Below are positions 28,717 through 38,416 of a stretch of 64,000 bases of DNA, piece by piece (the first letter of the stretch is position 1; each line of letters begins with the position of its first letter). Location of the stretch: NCBI GenBank assembly GCA_030418545.1, contig QAIB01000002.1, positions 62,001 to 126,000 of the forward strand, in the 5' to 3' direction. The stretch comes from Xenophilus aerolatus. GTDB taxonomy: Bacteria; Pseudomonadota; Gammaproteobacteria; Burkholderiales; Burkholderiaceae_C. The translations under genes and the position numbers were made by a program. The notes beneath the pieces are model-generated. The model was given only the letters and a program-made list of their open reading frames with translations. It was not told where the DNA came from and made no database searches.

Positions 28717-29971
28717 GGAAGGACTCCCTGGGTCGGTGCGCGGGAACCCGCGCGGTGGAATGGCCGCGCAGCACGTCGGCGCGCGGCGAGAAGCTGAAGA
28801 ACATCGGCAGGCTGGCCGCGCCGATCGCGCCGGCATCGGCCCCGAAGCTGCCGCGCAGCAGGCGCGGCACCTGGCGCGATTCGGGCGCGATGGCACGCAG
28901 GCCCTGTTCGGTGCGGGCGATCAGCGTGTCGATCAGGCCGGCGTCGATGTCGCAGTCGATCACCACCGCCGGCAGGTCGAGCACGGCGAGCGTGGCGCGC
29001 ACGGCCGGCACCAGCGCGTCGACGCAGTCGTCGAGCCATTCGCGCACCTCGGGCCGACCCGAGGCGACCATCGCCTCCAGCTGCGGGTGCCCCACGACCG
29101 GCGTGCCGCCGTGGCGCAGGTGGCGCGTCAGCGCGTTGAGCGAGGCGCGCGAGAGCAGGATGTCCCACTTGCCGCCCTCGGGCGCGGGCGCCGAGGGCAG
29201 GGCGCTCGGCGGCACCGGCATCAGGCCCAGGTCGGCCGCATTGCCCGAGTGGCCGCGCAGGCTCTCGCCGCCCAGCACCGCGCCTGCCCCCAGCGCGGCA
29301 CCGAGGTAGACGTACAGGAAATCGTTCTCCTTGCGGCCGACGCCGAAGAACAGCTCGGCGATGGCGGCCGCGCTGCCGTCGTTCTCCTGGAACACCGGCA
29401 GGTCCACCGCCTGGGCCAGGCGCTGGGCGAAATCGACCTCGTCCCAGATTCGGAAGTCGGCTTCCAGGTCGAGCTGCCGCAGCCAGCTGCCGAGGTTGTA
29501 GGGCTGCGCGAGGCCCACGCCGGCCAGCCGGCGGCGCTGCACGGGCGACAGCTCGGCCAGCACGCGCGCGATGTCGGCCTGCACCAGCGCCAGCGCCTCG
29601 TCGGGGTGGGGCAGCAGCTGGTCGTGCACTTCGCGGGCCAGGATGCGGCCCCCCAGGTCGATCAGCACGGTTTCGATGCTGGTGCGATCCAGCCGCACGC
29701 CCACGCCGTAGGCGCCCTGCGGATTGATGCGGTACAGGCCGGCGGGCTGGCCCCGCTGGCCCTCGTGGCGGCGGCCGGCGCCCTCGATCAGGCCCGACTC
29801 TTCCAGCGCCTGGACGATGCTGCCGGCCGCAGTGTTCGTCAGCTGCGCCCAGCGGGCCAGGTCGGCCTTCGACGCCTCGCCCGCACGGCGCAGCCGCTGC
29901 AACAGCGAACGCTCGTTGTACTGGCGAAGGTTGACCGAGTTGGTGCCGCGGCCCGGACCGGTGGTTGACAA
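28709..29971 (-). CDS. ROK-family regulator of the sugar importer
   Basis: A 420-residue ROK regulator: N-terminal winged helix (about 15-75; [17 protein letters not shown]) joined to a sugar-kinase-like domain. The usual ROK zinc motif (CxCGxxGC) is missing: the segment after [10 protein letters not shown] has no cysteines, so this protein does not bind Zn in the classical way. It likely represses the operon and is released by the imported sugar. Its 3' end overlaps the ATPase start by eight bases. A 13-base inverted repeat 41 bases upstream of its start is a candidate operator. Confidence 0.87.
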   Translation of the reverse strand: MSTTGPGRGTNSVNLRQYNERSLLQRLRRAGEASKADLARWAQLTNTAAGSIVQALEESGLIEGAGRRHEGQRGQPAGLYRINPQGAYGVGVRLDRTSIETVLIDLGGRILAREVHDQLLPHPDEALALVQADIARVLAELSPVQRRRLAGVGLAQPYNLGSWLRQLDLEADFRIWDEVDFAQRLAQAVDLPVFQENDGSAAAIAELFFGVGRKENDFLYVYLGAALGAGAVLGGESLRGHSGNAADLGLMPVPPSALPSAPAPEGGKWDILLSRASLNALTRHLRHGGTPVVGHPQLEAMVASGRPEVREWLDDCVDALVPAVRATLAVLDLPAVVIDCDIDAGLIDTLIARTEQGLRAIAPESRQVPRLLRGSFGADAGAIGAASLPMFFSFSPRADVLRGHSTARVPAHRPRESFHA

Positions 29972-30011
29972 GCGTGTCTCCTGAGCGGCGGCCCAGCCCG
30001 CCTATTAATTA

Positions 30012-30024
30012 ATTCAAGTTGAAT
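30012..30024. promoter_or_regulatory. Inverted repeat ahead of the ROK regulator operon
   Basis: ATTCAA-G-TTGAAT is a perfect inverted repeat in an AT-rich island (30002-30032), 41 bases upstream of the ROK start. The size and symmetry fit ROK operators. The remaining bases up to 30258, the tail of the aminotransferase pseudogene, show no gene. Confidence 0.5.
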
Positions 30025-30258
30025 AAAGTTTAGGGGGTCGACCGATACGCTCAATCGGGGGTTTTCCCGGAGCACTCGAAGGGGCTCCGAAGCCGCGGTT
30101 CCGAGCTGTTCGTTCCGGAAACGGGCGTGCGCAGCCAGCCGTGACCCAGCCGGAGCGCATGTCACTGGCGCCGGGGCGCTACGAGCCGGTGCTGGTGCCG
30201 GGCGCGTCGGGCAGGCCGGCGTGGCGGCCGCTCGCCGGATCGCCCGGGCGACGGCCGC

Positions 30259-31464
30259 TCAGGGCGTCTCGCCGAAAAAGTGCATGGCGGCGTCCACGCC
30301 GCTGCCCGCCAGTGCCACGCCCTGGAGCCGCAACCCCATCTCCACCCCCCGCGACCATGGCGATCAGGGTAAGGTCGTTGCTGTCGCCCAGATGCCCCAT
30401 GCGGAACATGCGGCCCTTGAGCTTGCCGAGGCCCGTGCCCAGGGACAGGTCGAAGCGGGCATGGATCAGGCGGCGCAACGCGTCCGCGTCCACGCCCGCC
30501 GGCGTGATCACGCCGGTCAACACCGGCGAGTGGCAGCGCGCGTCGGCGCATTGGATGGGAAGTCCCCAGGCGTCGACGGCTGCCCGCACGCCCGCGGCCC
30601 ATCGCTGGTGGCGTGCGAACACGCGCTCCAGGCCCTCGGCCTCCAGCATCTCGATGGCCTCGGCCAATGCGTAGAGCAGGTTGGTGTTGGGCGTGGACGG
30701 CCAGTAGCCGGTGGCGTTCATTGCCACGATCTCTTCCCAGTCCCAGTACGCGCGCGGCAGGCGGGCGGTGCGCGAGGCCGTCAGTGCCTTCTCCGACAGG
30801 GCATTGAAGCTGATGCCCGGTGGCAGCATCAGGCCCTTCTGCGAGCCGCTCACCGTGACGTCGACACCCCACTCGTCGTGCCGGTAGTCGGCGCAGGCCA
30901 GGCCCGAGATGGTGTCGACGATCAGCAGTGCGGGATGGCCCGCGGCATCGATGGCATCGCGCACCGCGCGGATGTCGGAGGTCACGCCGGTCGAGGTCTC
31001 GTTGTGCACCACGCACACCGCGCGGATGTCGCCGCGGGTGTCCGCGCGCAGCCGGGCCTCGATGTGGTCGGCATCGACCCCGTGGCGCCAGTGGCCGGCC
31101 TCCGGCAGCAGTGGATCGGCGTGGGGCGTGGCGACCAATTCGGCATCCAGGCCGAGGCGGGTGGCCACAGCGACGCGAAATGCCCGGTCTCGTACATCAG
31201 CACCTTGTCGCCCGCACTGAGCGTGTTGCACAGCGCCGCCTCCCAGGCGCCCGTGCCCGAGGCCGGGTAGATGACGACCGGCTGCCGGGTCCTGAAGATC
31301 CGCTGCATGCCCTCGATCACCTGGCGGCCCAGCCGGGCGAACTCGGGGCCGCGGTGGTCGATCGTCGGCAGGCTCATCGCGCGCAGCAGCCGGTCGGGCA
31401 CCGGGCTCGGCCCGGGGATCTGCAGGAAGTGGTGGCCGGTGGGGTGTGAATCGAGGGTGAGCAT
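30259..31464 (-). pseudogene. Serine/alanine-glyoxylate-type aminotransferase, broken by two frameshifts
   Basis: A class V PLP aminotransferase (about 400 residues if repaired) is interrupted twice. It reads from 31464 (MLTLDSHPTGHHFLQIPGPSPVP) to HFASLW at about 31165, then needs a shift to continue as ATRLGLDAELVA. The PLP lysine (GSQKGLMLPPG) and the MFRMGHLGD motif lie in the second segment. Near 30345-30350 a run of six C (plus strand) puts the tail out of frame; with five C the natural ending follows (GVALAGSGVDAA then MHFFGETP and TGA at 30259). The first break fits a 10-base deletion between GTGG repeats (inferred). It follows the FAD oxidoreductase by 45 bases. It could be a real pseudogene or sequencing errors. 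Confidence 0.75.
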
Positions 31465-31509
31465 CGCTGGCGGTCGGCGGCGGCGTTTGCAAGAAGAGGG
31501 CGTTGGAGG

Positions 31510-32913
31510 TCAGCGCGTCATGCGACGCGACAGCGTCTCTTGCGGCAGGTAGGCGCCGGCCTCGCGCAGGCGCGTCACCAGCGCTTCCGTGTCGAGGTCG
31601 CAGGCGGGCTGCCCGGTGGCGAGCGACTGCGCGGCCGCGGTGGCGGCGGCCTGGCCCATCATGTACGCGGCCGACTGCGCCCGGATCGATCCGTGCACCT
31701 TGGTGTCGCTCGAATGGCAGCGGCCCGCGACCCAGAGGTTCTGCGACCCCCTGGGCACCAGGATGCTGTAGGGGATCCCGACGCTGCCGCCAAGCCCGAG
31801 GTTGTCCTTGCCGTGGAAGTCCTGCAGGAAACGCTCGTACTCCGCCCTGGAGGTGTTGGTCGGATGCACGTCGGTCGGCCGGTTGTAGACGGCGATCTGG
31901 TCCGGAAACTGCCGGCGCCGACGGAAGTCCTCGATGGTCAGTTCGAACTCGCCGACGATGCGGCGCGAGTCCCGCACGCCCATCACCGGGGCGGTGCTCA
32001 GCAGCTCGATCTCTTCGCACCCCGGCACGTAGCGGCGGTAGAACTCGGCGTACTCCACCGCGAGCTTGCGGCCGTGCACCATGCCGTCGCTCAGGCTGCG
32101 AACCGACAGCGGGTCGAGCCCGAACACGTGGCCCGCGTTCAGCGTGGCGCTGCGCGGGCCGATCTTGTTCATGCCCGGAAAGAAGCGGTCTTCCTGCGAG
32201 AAGAAGCCGTCCTCGATGCCCTGCGGCACCAGCTCCTTGCGCACGCGTTCCTTGACCGCATCCACGCCGCGCCAGTCCTCCCCGTAGGCGGAGTCGTCCC
32301 AGTTCATCGCGCCGACGAGCGAACACAGCGTGGACGGGGCGACCGAATCGGTGTCGCGCAGCACCACCTTGCATTGCGCGCCGGTCATGGCCGCCAGCGC
32401 GGCGTCGCCCGTGGCGTCGACGAAGGCCCGGGCCCGGACGTACTCCAGGCCTTCCACGCTGGACAGGATCACGCCCTCGACCCGGCCGTCGACGAACTCC
32501 GCGTCGGCCACGCGTGAGAAGAAGCGCAGCTCCACCCCGGCCTGGATCGCGAAGTCGTCCAGGATGCGCTTGAGCGCCTCCGGCTTGAACGGCACCCACC
32601 GGTTGAGCTGCGCATTCAGGAACTCGGGCACCACGTGCGGGCCGAAGGCCTTCTCCTTCCACATGCGCTCCAGCAGCTCCCGCATGAAGCCGCCGGCCAG
32701 CATGCGTTCGCCGTCCGACACGGGCCCGAAGGACGCGACCAGGCCCGAGGTGCCCATGCCGCCCAGGCAGCCGGTGGCTTCGACCAGGAGGGTGCGCAGG
32801 CCCAGGCGCGCGCCGCAGATGGCGGCCGCGCTGCCGGCGGGGCCGCCGCCTGCCACCACCAGGTCGTAGATGGCGCCAGCGCGGATGCTTCGTTGGTAGC
32901 TGAATGTGCTCAT
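31510..32913 (-). CDS. FAD-dependent oxidoreductase (FAD_oxidored type)
   Basis: A 467-residue flavoprotein with an N-terminal dinucleotide-binding GGGPAGSAAA followed by a Glu-rich cofactor strand (LLVEATGCLGGMGTSG, the family-specific GGMGTSG loop). A second conserved segment is GIPYSILVPRGSQNLWVAGRCHS near the C-terminus. The family includes many uncharacterised dehydrogenases encoded next to tripartite-tricarboxylate-type binding proteins. Start ATG 32913 is favoured over one 21 bases upstream by its SD-like context. It lies between the binding protein and the aminotransferase on one strand; I infer oxidation of an imported organic acid or amine. Confidence 0.85.
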   Translation of the reverse strand: MSTFSYQRSIRAGAIYDLVVAGGGPAGSAAAICGARLGLRTLLVEATGCLGGMGTSGLVASFGPVSDGERMLAGGFMRELLERMWKEKAFGPHVVPEFLNAQLNRWVPFKPEALKRILDDFAIQAGVELRFFSRVADAEFVDGRVEGVILSSVEGLEYVRARAFVDATGDAALAAMTGAQCKVVLRDTDSVAPSTLCSLVGAMNWDDSAYGEDWRGVDAVKERVRKELVPQGIEDGFFSQEDRFFPGMNKIGPRSATLNAGHVFGLDPLSVRSLSDGMVHGRKLAVEYAEFYRRYVPGCEEIELLSTAPVMGVRDSRRIVGEFELTIEDFRRRRQFPDQIAVYNRPTDVHPTNTSRAEYERFLQDFHGKDNLGLGGSVGIPYSILVPRGSQNLWVAGRCHSSDTKVHGSIRAQSAAYMMGQAAATAAAQSLATGQPACDLDTEALVTRLREAGAYLPQETLSRRMTR

Positions 32914-32947
32914 GGATCGGGGTTGCGGAAACAAGGGGGCGTGGCGG

Positions 32948-33934
32948 CTACTTCGCGGACACGGGCTGCGTGACCCTGGCGAAGCGCTGGATCTCGTCGC
33001 GGATGAAACGGCCGAATTCCTGCGGCGGCTGGGTCGCCACTTCGAACCCCATGTCGGCCATCAGGCGGGCGACCTGCTCGTCCTTCAGCAGCGCCACGAC
33101 GTCCGAGGAGATCTTCCCGGCCACCGCGGATGGAATGCCGGCGGGGCCGCACAGCCCCGCCCAGTTGACGACCTCGTAGCCGGGGTAGGTCTCGGCGATG
33201 GCCGGCCAGTCGGGGTAGAGCGGGCTTCTCCTGGCGCTGGTCACGCCCAGCACCTTGAGCTGTCCTGCCTTGACGAAGGGCTCGGCCGAGCTGGCCACGG
33301 CAAAGCCCATCGGAATCAGGCCGCCCACCATGTCGGTGTACAGCTTGGCGGCGCCGTTGTAGGGCACGTGCAGCAGGTCGATGCCCGCTGCGTTGCACAG
33401 CAGTTCTCCGGCGAGCTGCGCCGCCGTACCGATGCCGTTCGATCCGAACGAGAGCTTGCCCGGCTGGCTCTTCGCCAGCGCGACCAGTTCCCGGATGTCG
33501 TTGGCCGGCAGCGACCTGGCGCCCACGAGCACCGTGGTGTAGTAGCCCAGCCGCGCCAGCGGGGTGAAGTCCTTGACGGCGTCGTAGGGCAGGTCGTTGC
33601 GCTGCACGGCGTTGATGCTCAGCGAGCTGCCCAGCAGGCCGAAAGTGTGGCCGTCGGGATTGGCGCGGGCCAGCGCCGTGCTGCCGATCACCACGCCACC
33701 GCCCGGCCGGTTCTCGACGATGACCGAACGCTTCCATTGCGCCTCCAGGCGCTCGGCCAGCACGCGCGCCAGCCGGTCCGCGGCACCGCCGGCGGTCTGG
33801 GGCACGATCATGTGCACGGTTCGTCCGGGGTAGCTCTGCCCCCATGCAGTCAGGGCCGGCGCGAGGCCTGCCAGCCCCAGGGCCTGCAGGGCCAGCCGGC
33901 GCGATGGCAGCGTCGCGCGACAGCTCGCTTTCAT
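32948..33934 (-). CDS. Bug-family tripartite tricarboxylate transporter binding protein
   Basis: A 328-residue periplasmic binding protein of the Bug/TctC group. An N-terminal twin-arginine-like signal (SRRLALQALGLAGLAPALTAWG) is followed by the family start YPGRTVHMIVPQTAGGAADRLARVLAERL; ENRPGGGVVIGSTALARANPDGHT and FGSNGIGTAAQLAGELL are further marks. No TctA/TctB membrane partner is encoded in the window, a common situation in betaproteobacteria. It is divergent from the LysR gene over 123 bases and probably heads the oxidoreductase/aminotransferase unit. Confidence 0.9.
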   Translation of the reverse strand: MKASCRATLPSRRLALQALGLAGLAPALTAWGQSYPGRTVHMIVPQTAGGAADRLARVLAERLEAQWKRSVIVENRPGGGVVIGSTALARANPDGHTFGLLGSSLSINAVQRNDLPYDAVKDFTPLARLGYYTTVLVGARSLPANDIRELVALAKSQPGKLSFGSNGIGTAAQLAGELLCNAAGIDLLHVPYNGAAKLYTDMVGGLIPMGFAVASSAEPFVKAGQLKVLGVTSARRSPLYPDWPAIAETYPGYEVVNWAGLCGPAGIPSAVAGKISSDVVALLKDEQVARLMADMGFEVATQPPQEFGRFIRDEIQRFARVTQPVSAK

Positions 33935-34021
33935 GGATGTCTCCTTCGTTCTTGTCGATGCAACGCCCAAATTCTTGGCTGCGGGCCGCCATCGATCAAT
34001 TGAAAAGAACACCGTATCCCT

Positions 34022-34034
34022 TAACCTTTGGTTA
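34022..34034. promoter_or_regulatory. LysR-type operator candidate (T-N11-A)
   Basis: TAACC-TTT-GGTTA is a perfect inverted repeat with the T-N11-A form recognised by LysR regulators. It lies 24-36 bases upstream of the LysR start and about 90 bases upstream of the Bug protein start, as in classic divergent LysR control regions. Confidence 0.6.
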
Positions 34035-34057
34035 TACGCAAAGAAGGTGGTGAATCG

Positions 34058-34948
34058 ATGAACCTGAGGCACATGGAAGTCTTCCGGGCCGTGATGCTCA
34101 CCGGCAGCATCAGCGGCGCGGCGGAAATCCTGCACGTCTCCCAACCGGCCGTGAGCAAGCTGCTGGCCCATGCCGCGCGGCAGAGCCAGCTGGTCCTGTT
34201 CGAGCGCATCAAGGGGCGGCTGGTGCCCACGCCCGAGGCGCAGCAGCTGTACGAGGAGGTGGAGAAGCTCTGGCGAGGCGTCGAGCGCGTGCGCGACGTC
34301 ACGCGTGGCCTGGGGGATCCGAACTCAGGCGTGTTGCGGCTCGCCGTCTCCGCGAGCCTGGGCACGCACCTGGTGCCGCGGGCCGTCGCCTTGCTCTACG
34401 AGCGACACGAGCACGTCAAGGTCAGCATGGAGATCCTGATCGCGCCCATCATGGTGGAGGCGCTGCTCGACCAGAGCGCACATCTGGGCATCGCCATGCA
34501 GCCCATCGACCACCCCAACCTGTCGGCGGTGCGCAGCTACGCCTGCGGCCTCGCGTGCGTGATGCGCAAGGACCACCGCCTGGCCGCGAAGCGCGAGATC
34601 GTTGCGCGCGACCTCGGCGGCGAACGGGTCATTTCCTCGCCGGCCGCCACGCCTTACGGCCAGAGCCTGCGCCGTGCCTACGGGGCCGCGGCGCGCTCCG
34701 CCAAGCTCGACATCGAGGTGCGCTCGGCAGCCAGTGCCTGCTGGTTCGCGCAGGCGGGGGCGGGCATCGCGGTCGTCGACCGCGCCGCGGTGGCCGGACA
34801 TTCCTTTGGCGACCTGGTGGTGCGGCCGTTCCGGTGCAAGGAGTCGCTCGAAGTGCGCATCCTGCGCAATGCGTACCGGCCTCTGTCCGTGCTGCAGCGG
34901 AGCTTCTGCGATGCCTTCGAACAGGCCTGGTCGGAAAGCCTGGGCTAG
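34058..34948 (+). CDS. LysR-family transcriptional regulator
   Basis: A 296-residue LysR regulator with N-terminal winged helix (residues 1-60; GSISGAAEILHVSQPAVSKLL) and a substrate-binding domain. Divergent from the Bug-type binding protein gene, it should control that operon. ATG 34058 follows AAGAAGG. The effector is presumably the imported compound. It ends 12 bases before the convergent DUF421 gene. Confidence 0.9.
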   Translation: MNLRHMEVFRAVMLTGSISGAAEILHVSQPAVSKLLAHAARQSQLVLFERIKGRLVPTPEAQQLYEEVEKLWRGVERVRDVTRGLGDPNSGVLRLAVSASLGTHLVPRAVALLYERHEHVKVSMEILIAPIMVEALLDQSAHLGIAMQPIDHPNLSAVRSYACGLACVMRKDHRLAAKREIVARDLGGERVISSPAATPYGQSLRRAYGAAARSAKLDIEVRSAASACWFAQAGAGIAVVDRAAVAGHSFGDLVVRPFRCKESLEVRILRNAYRPLSVLQRSFCDAFEQAWSESLG

Positions 34949-34960
34949 CGCCGCGCGCTT

Positions 34961-35446
34961 TCACGCCGCACTGGCCTCATCCTGCTGCGCCGACGGCTCG
35001 GCCGACCGTTCGGTCTTGATGAAGCTGATCTTGCCGTTGGGCTCCAGCACGGCCCACTCGACCTCCGACAGCTGCGCGATGCCCGCCAGGCGCATCTCGG
35101 ACTGGATCTCCCCGATCGTCAGGCGGTCGCGCTTCAGGCTGTGCTGCAGCACCTCGCCATGGCGCACGATCACGCGCGGTTCGCCTTCGAGCAGGCGGGC
35201 CGCGCGCGGCGAGAGATACGAGAACCAACTGAGCACCAGCCCCCAGAACGCGAAGGTGCAGATCGCGAGGGTCGCCCCGGTGATGCTGAAGTCGTTCTGC
35301 GTGATGCCCTGCTGGATCAGGTCGCCGATCACGACCATGACGATGAACTCGAAGGGCGTCATCTGGCCCAGCTCGCGCTTGCCCAGCACCCGCACCAGCA
35401 GGTACACGATCGCGAACATGACGGTGGCGCGCAGGACGATTTCCAT
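34961..35446 (-). CDS. DUF421 / YetF-family membrane protein
   Basis: A 161-residue protein with two to three N-terminal helices (MEIVLRATVMFAIVYLLVRVLGKRELGQMTPFEFIVMVVIGD is spread over the first 42 residues) and a C-terminal cytosolic domain (about 85-160). The KRELGQM motif is typical of the YetF family. Function is unknown in this family. It starts by an ATGA overlap with the preceding gene (stop at 35446-35448), so the two are coupled. Confidence 0.88.
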   Translation of the reverse strand: MEIVLRATVMFAIVYLLVRVLGKRELGQMTPFEFIVMVVIGDLIQQGITQNDFSITGATLAICTFAFWGLVLSWFSYLSPRAARLLEGEPRVIVRHGEVLQHSLKRDRLTIGEIQSEMRLAGIAQLSEVEWAVLEPNGKISFIKTERSAEPSAQQDEASAA

Positions 35447-35979
35447 CAGAAGAGCACCTTCATCGAGCGATGCATCGCCGCCAGCGGCCGGCCTGCATCC
35501 TTGAGCCGGATCTCGCCTTCCACATGGCCGAAGAGGCGCGGGTTGATCTGGGCCGAGATCTTGATCAGCGCATCCTGCCCGGGCTTCAGGGGGCCGAACT
35601 GGAAGGTGAAGTTGCTGTCCTCGCCCGACTCCTTCTCGGGCGTGGGCACCATGCCGTTCACGGTGATGTTCTGCCACAGGCTGGGTGCGATCTCCAGTTC
35701 GAGGCGCTCGACCGGCTGCCGTGCATGGACGTGCACGAGCATCTCGAAGAAGTCGCCGGTGCGGATGACCGCCGGCATCTCCACACGCATGCTGGCCGCC
35801 TCGCCCTCGGTCGTGCGCGCCTCGAGCCCGGCATGGCCCAGCCATCCCGACAGCCCCAGCACCAACAGCAGCCCGAGCACGATGACGGACAGGGGGCTCG
35901 CGTGGCGGTCGTACCACTTCGACTTCAGGTGGTCTTCCTGCAATCCGTGCGGCAGGGGGATGTCGTTGGGCGCTTTCAT
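35446..35979 (-). CDS. Hypothetical membrane-anchored protein
   Basis: A 177-residue protein with a charged N-terminus, one membrane helix (residues about 30-50, SPLSVIVLGLLLVLGLSGWL) and a C-terminal soluble part of about 110 residues that alternates hydrophobic and polar residues like a beta-sandwich. It probably faces the periplasm. I do not recognise a named family. It is coupled to the DUF421 gene by ATGA, a pairing worth comparing in other genomes. The start at ATG 35979 is favoured because the preceding 66 bases code for Arg/Cys-rich, unlikely sequence. Confidence 0.7.
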   Translation of the reverse strand: MKAPNDIPLPHGLQEDHLKSKWYDRHASPLSVIVLGLLLVLGLSGWLGHAGLEARTTEGEAASMRVEMPAVIRTGDFFEMLVHVHARQPVERLELEIAPSLWQNITVNGMVPTPEKESGEDSNFTFQFGPLKPGQDALIKISAQINPRLFGHVEGEIRLKDAGRPLAAMHRSMKVLF

Positions 35980-36169
35980 GTCGTGGAGGCGGCAATCGCT
36001 GCTGTGCCGCGCACGCCCGCACGGTGGCAGGCTCCGGCGCCGCATTTAGGCAGGCTTCGACGCTCGCGCGGGCGCCGCGGTCGGCCTGTAGGAGCGGCTT
36101 GCGGCCAGCGGTCGGACCTCACCGTTTGCTCTCCGCACCGTCGCCCGTTCGCGGGTACGATGGCCCGGC

Positions 36170-38373
36170 GTGGTCGAAGAAGGCAGCGCGCACGAGGAGT
36201 TCAGATTGATCCAGCGAATCTCCGCCGCGCAGCGCACCGCCAGCCTCGACGATGAGCAGCGCAAGGCGCTCCTGATGATCGCTTCCGGCGCGCCCCTGCC
36301 CCAATGCCTGGACGCACTGACGGAGGCCGTCGCGCGCCTGGCGCCCGGCGCCCGCGCCTGCGTGCTGCTGGCCAACCCCGAGCGCAGCGCCGTGGGCGAA
36401 AGCTATTCGTCGCATTTGCCGCCCGGCTTCGCGGACGCCGTGCGCGGGCTGCCGATCGGCCAGGCACTGATCGGCACCTGCGGCGTGGCCATCCACCAGG
36501 GCCAGCCGGTGACCTGCGAGGACATCGAGCGGTCGACGCTGTGGGCGCCGGCCTGGCGGTCCCTGTGCCTGGCCAACGGCATCCTGGCCTGCCATTCCCA
36601 CCCGGCACTGGCGCAGGGTGGGCAGGCCGTGGGCTCCTTCTTCCTGTGCCTGTCGCAGGCACGCGCGCCCGACGCATGGGAGCGTCGCGTGGCCGAATTC
36701 GGCGCGCTCGCCACGAGCATCGTGGTCGAGCGCGATCGCGCCGCGACCCATCAACGGCGGGAGATGCAGGCCCTGTCCCGCCTCCAGGCGCTGAGCGCCG
36801 AACTGGTCGGCCCGGGCGAGTTCGAGGCCCTGCTGCAGAAGATCCTGGCGGCCGCGGCGGACATCTCCGGCACCGACAAGGGCAACATCCAGATCTATGA
36901 CCCGGTGCGCGGCACGTTGAGGATCGTCGTGCACCAGGGCCTGGGCCAGCGCCTGGTCGATCATTTCCGCGAGGACGGGTGGGACGCGAGCTGCGGGGCG
37001 GCCGCCAAGCAGGTGCAGCGCCTGATCGTGCCCGACGTGCAGCAGCTCGAGGGGCTGCGCGGCACCCTGGGCCTGGAGATCGTGGTCGAGGACGACATCC
37101 GCTCGATCCAGTGCACGCCGCTGGTGACGCGCGACGGGCGGCTGCTGGGCATGCTGAACAACCACTACCGGTGGCCCGGCGGGCCCACGGCCGATGCGCT
37201 GCGCTACATCGACCTGCTCGCGCGCCAGGCCGCGGAGCTGATCGAGCGGCACCAGACCGAATCGGAGCTGGCCGAAGAGCGCCGGCGAAAGGACGAATTC
37301 CTGGCGATGCTCGCGCACGAGCTGCGCAACCCGCTCGCGCCGCTGCGCAACATGCTGGAACTGCAGAAGCTCGCGGAGGGCGACGAGGCGGTCACGCGCA
37401 CGGCGCGGGCCGTGATGGAGCGGCAGGTCGTGCAGCTGGTGCGGCTGGTGGACGATCTGCTGGACGTCAATCGCATCACGCGCGGGCGGCTCGACCTGCG
37501 CCTGCAACCGATGCCGCTGCAGGCCGCGGTGCAGCATGCGGTGGAGGTCTGCCGGCCCAAGCTCGAGGAGCATGGCCACCGCCTCTCGCTCGACGTGCCC
37601 GAGGCACCGGTGATGCTTGCCGGCGATCTCGCGCGCCTCACGCAGGTTTTCGGCAATCTGCTGGCGAACGCCATCAAGTACACGCCCGCCGGCGGCGACA
37701 TCTTGCTGCGCATGGTCCCGCTCGGCGAGGAGGTGGAAGTCACCGTCACCGACAACGGCGCAGGGATCCCCGCCGAGCACATCGAGCGCATCTTCGACCT
37801 CTTCAGCCAGGTCGATCGGACGCTGGAGCGAGCGCAGGGCGGGCTGGGCATCGGGCTCATGCTGGTGCGGCAACTGGTGACGCTGCACGGCGGCACGGTC
37901 CAGGCCTTCAGCAGGGGCTTGGGGCACGGAGCGAGTTCCGGGTCCGGCTGCCCTCGACCGCGGGCGCGCTGCAGGGCGAGCCGCCCGTTGCGCAGGTCCC
38001 GGCTTCGTCGCCGGCGCGTCGCGTCCTCGTGGTCGACGACAACCTGGATGCCGCCCGGTCGCTGGTGGCACTGCTCAACGTGAAGGGCCATCGCGCGCGC
38101 ATGGCGCTCGATGGCTCGCAGGCGCTCGCGGTGGCCGAGGACATGCAGCCGGAGGTCATCCTGATGGACATCGGCATGCCGGGGCTGAACGGGCTCGAGA
38201 CGTGCCGGCGACTGCGCGAACAGCCATGGGGCCGGCAGATCACGATCGTGGCGCTGACCGGGCTCGGCCAGGCGAGCGACCGCGCGGAGAGCGAGCGCGC
38301 CGGCTTCGATGCCCACCTGGTCAAGCCCGTGGACCTCACCACCTTGAGCAGGTTCCTGGCGAACGCCCCCTGA
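36170..38373 (+). pseudogene. Hybrid sensor histidine kinase with two GAF-like domains, frameshifted before its receiver domain
   Basis: One gene needs a shift after base 37929 to read through. The first frame (from GTG 36170) has two GAF-like sensor regions (about residues 30-190 and 205-360), an H-box with His383 (FLAMLAHELRNPLAPL), N-box NLLANAIKYTP, G1 DNGAGIP and G2 GLGIGLML. Directly after GTVQAFSRGLGHG the frame fails; one extra base would continue SEFRVRLPSTAG and join a full receiver domain (VLVVDDN, phospho-acceptor in LMDIGMPG, KPVD) ending at 38373. The break removes the receiver from the kinase; the kinase domain itself is complete. No partner regulator is adjacent. Sequencing error is a simple alternative. 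Confidence 0.8.
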
Positions 38374-38416
38374 CGGCTGAGCCGCACACGCGCGCTCGAT
38401 GCAGCGCGCGGCCGGA

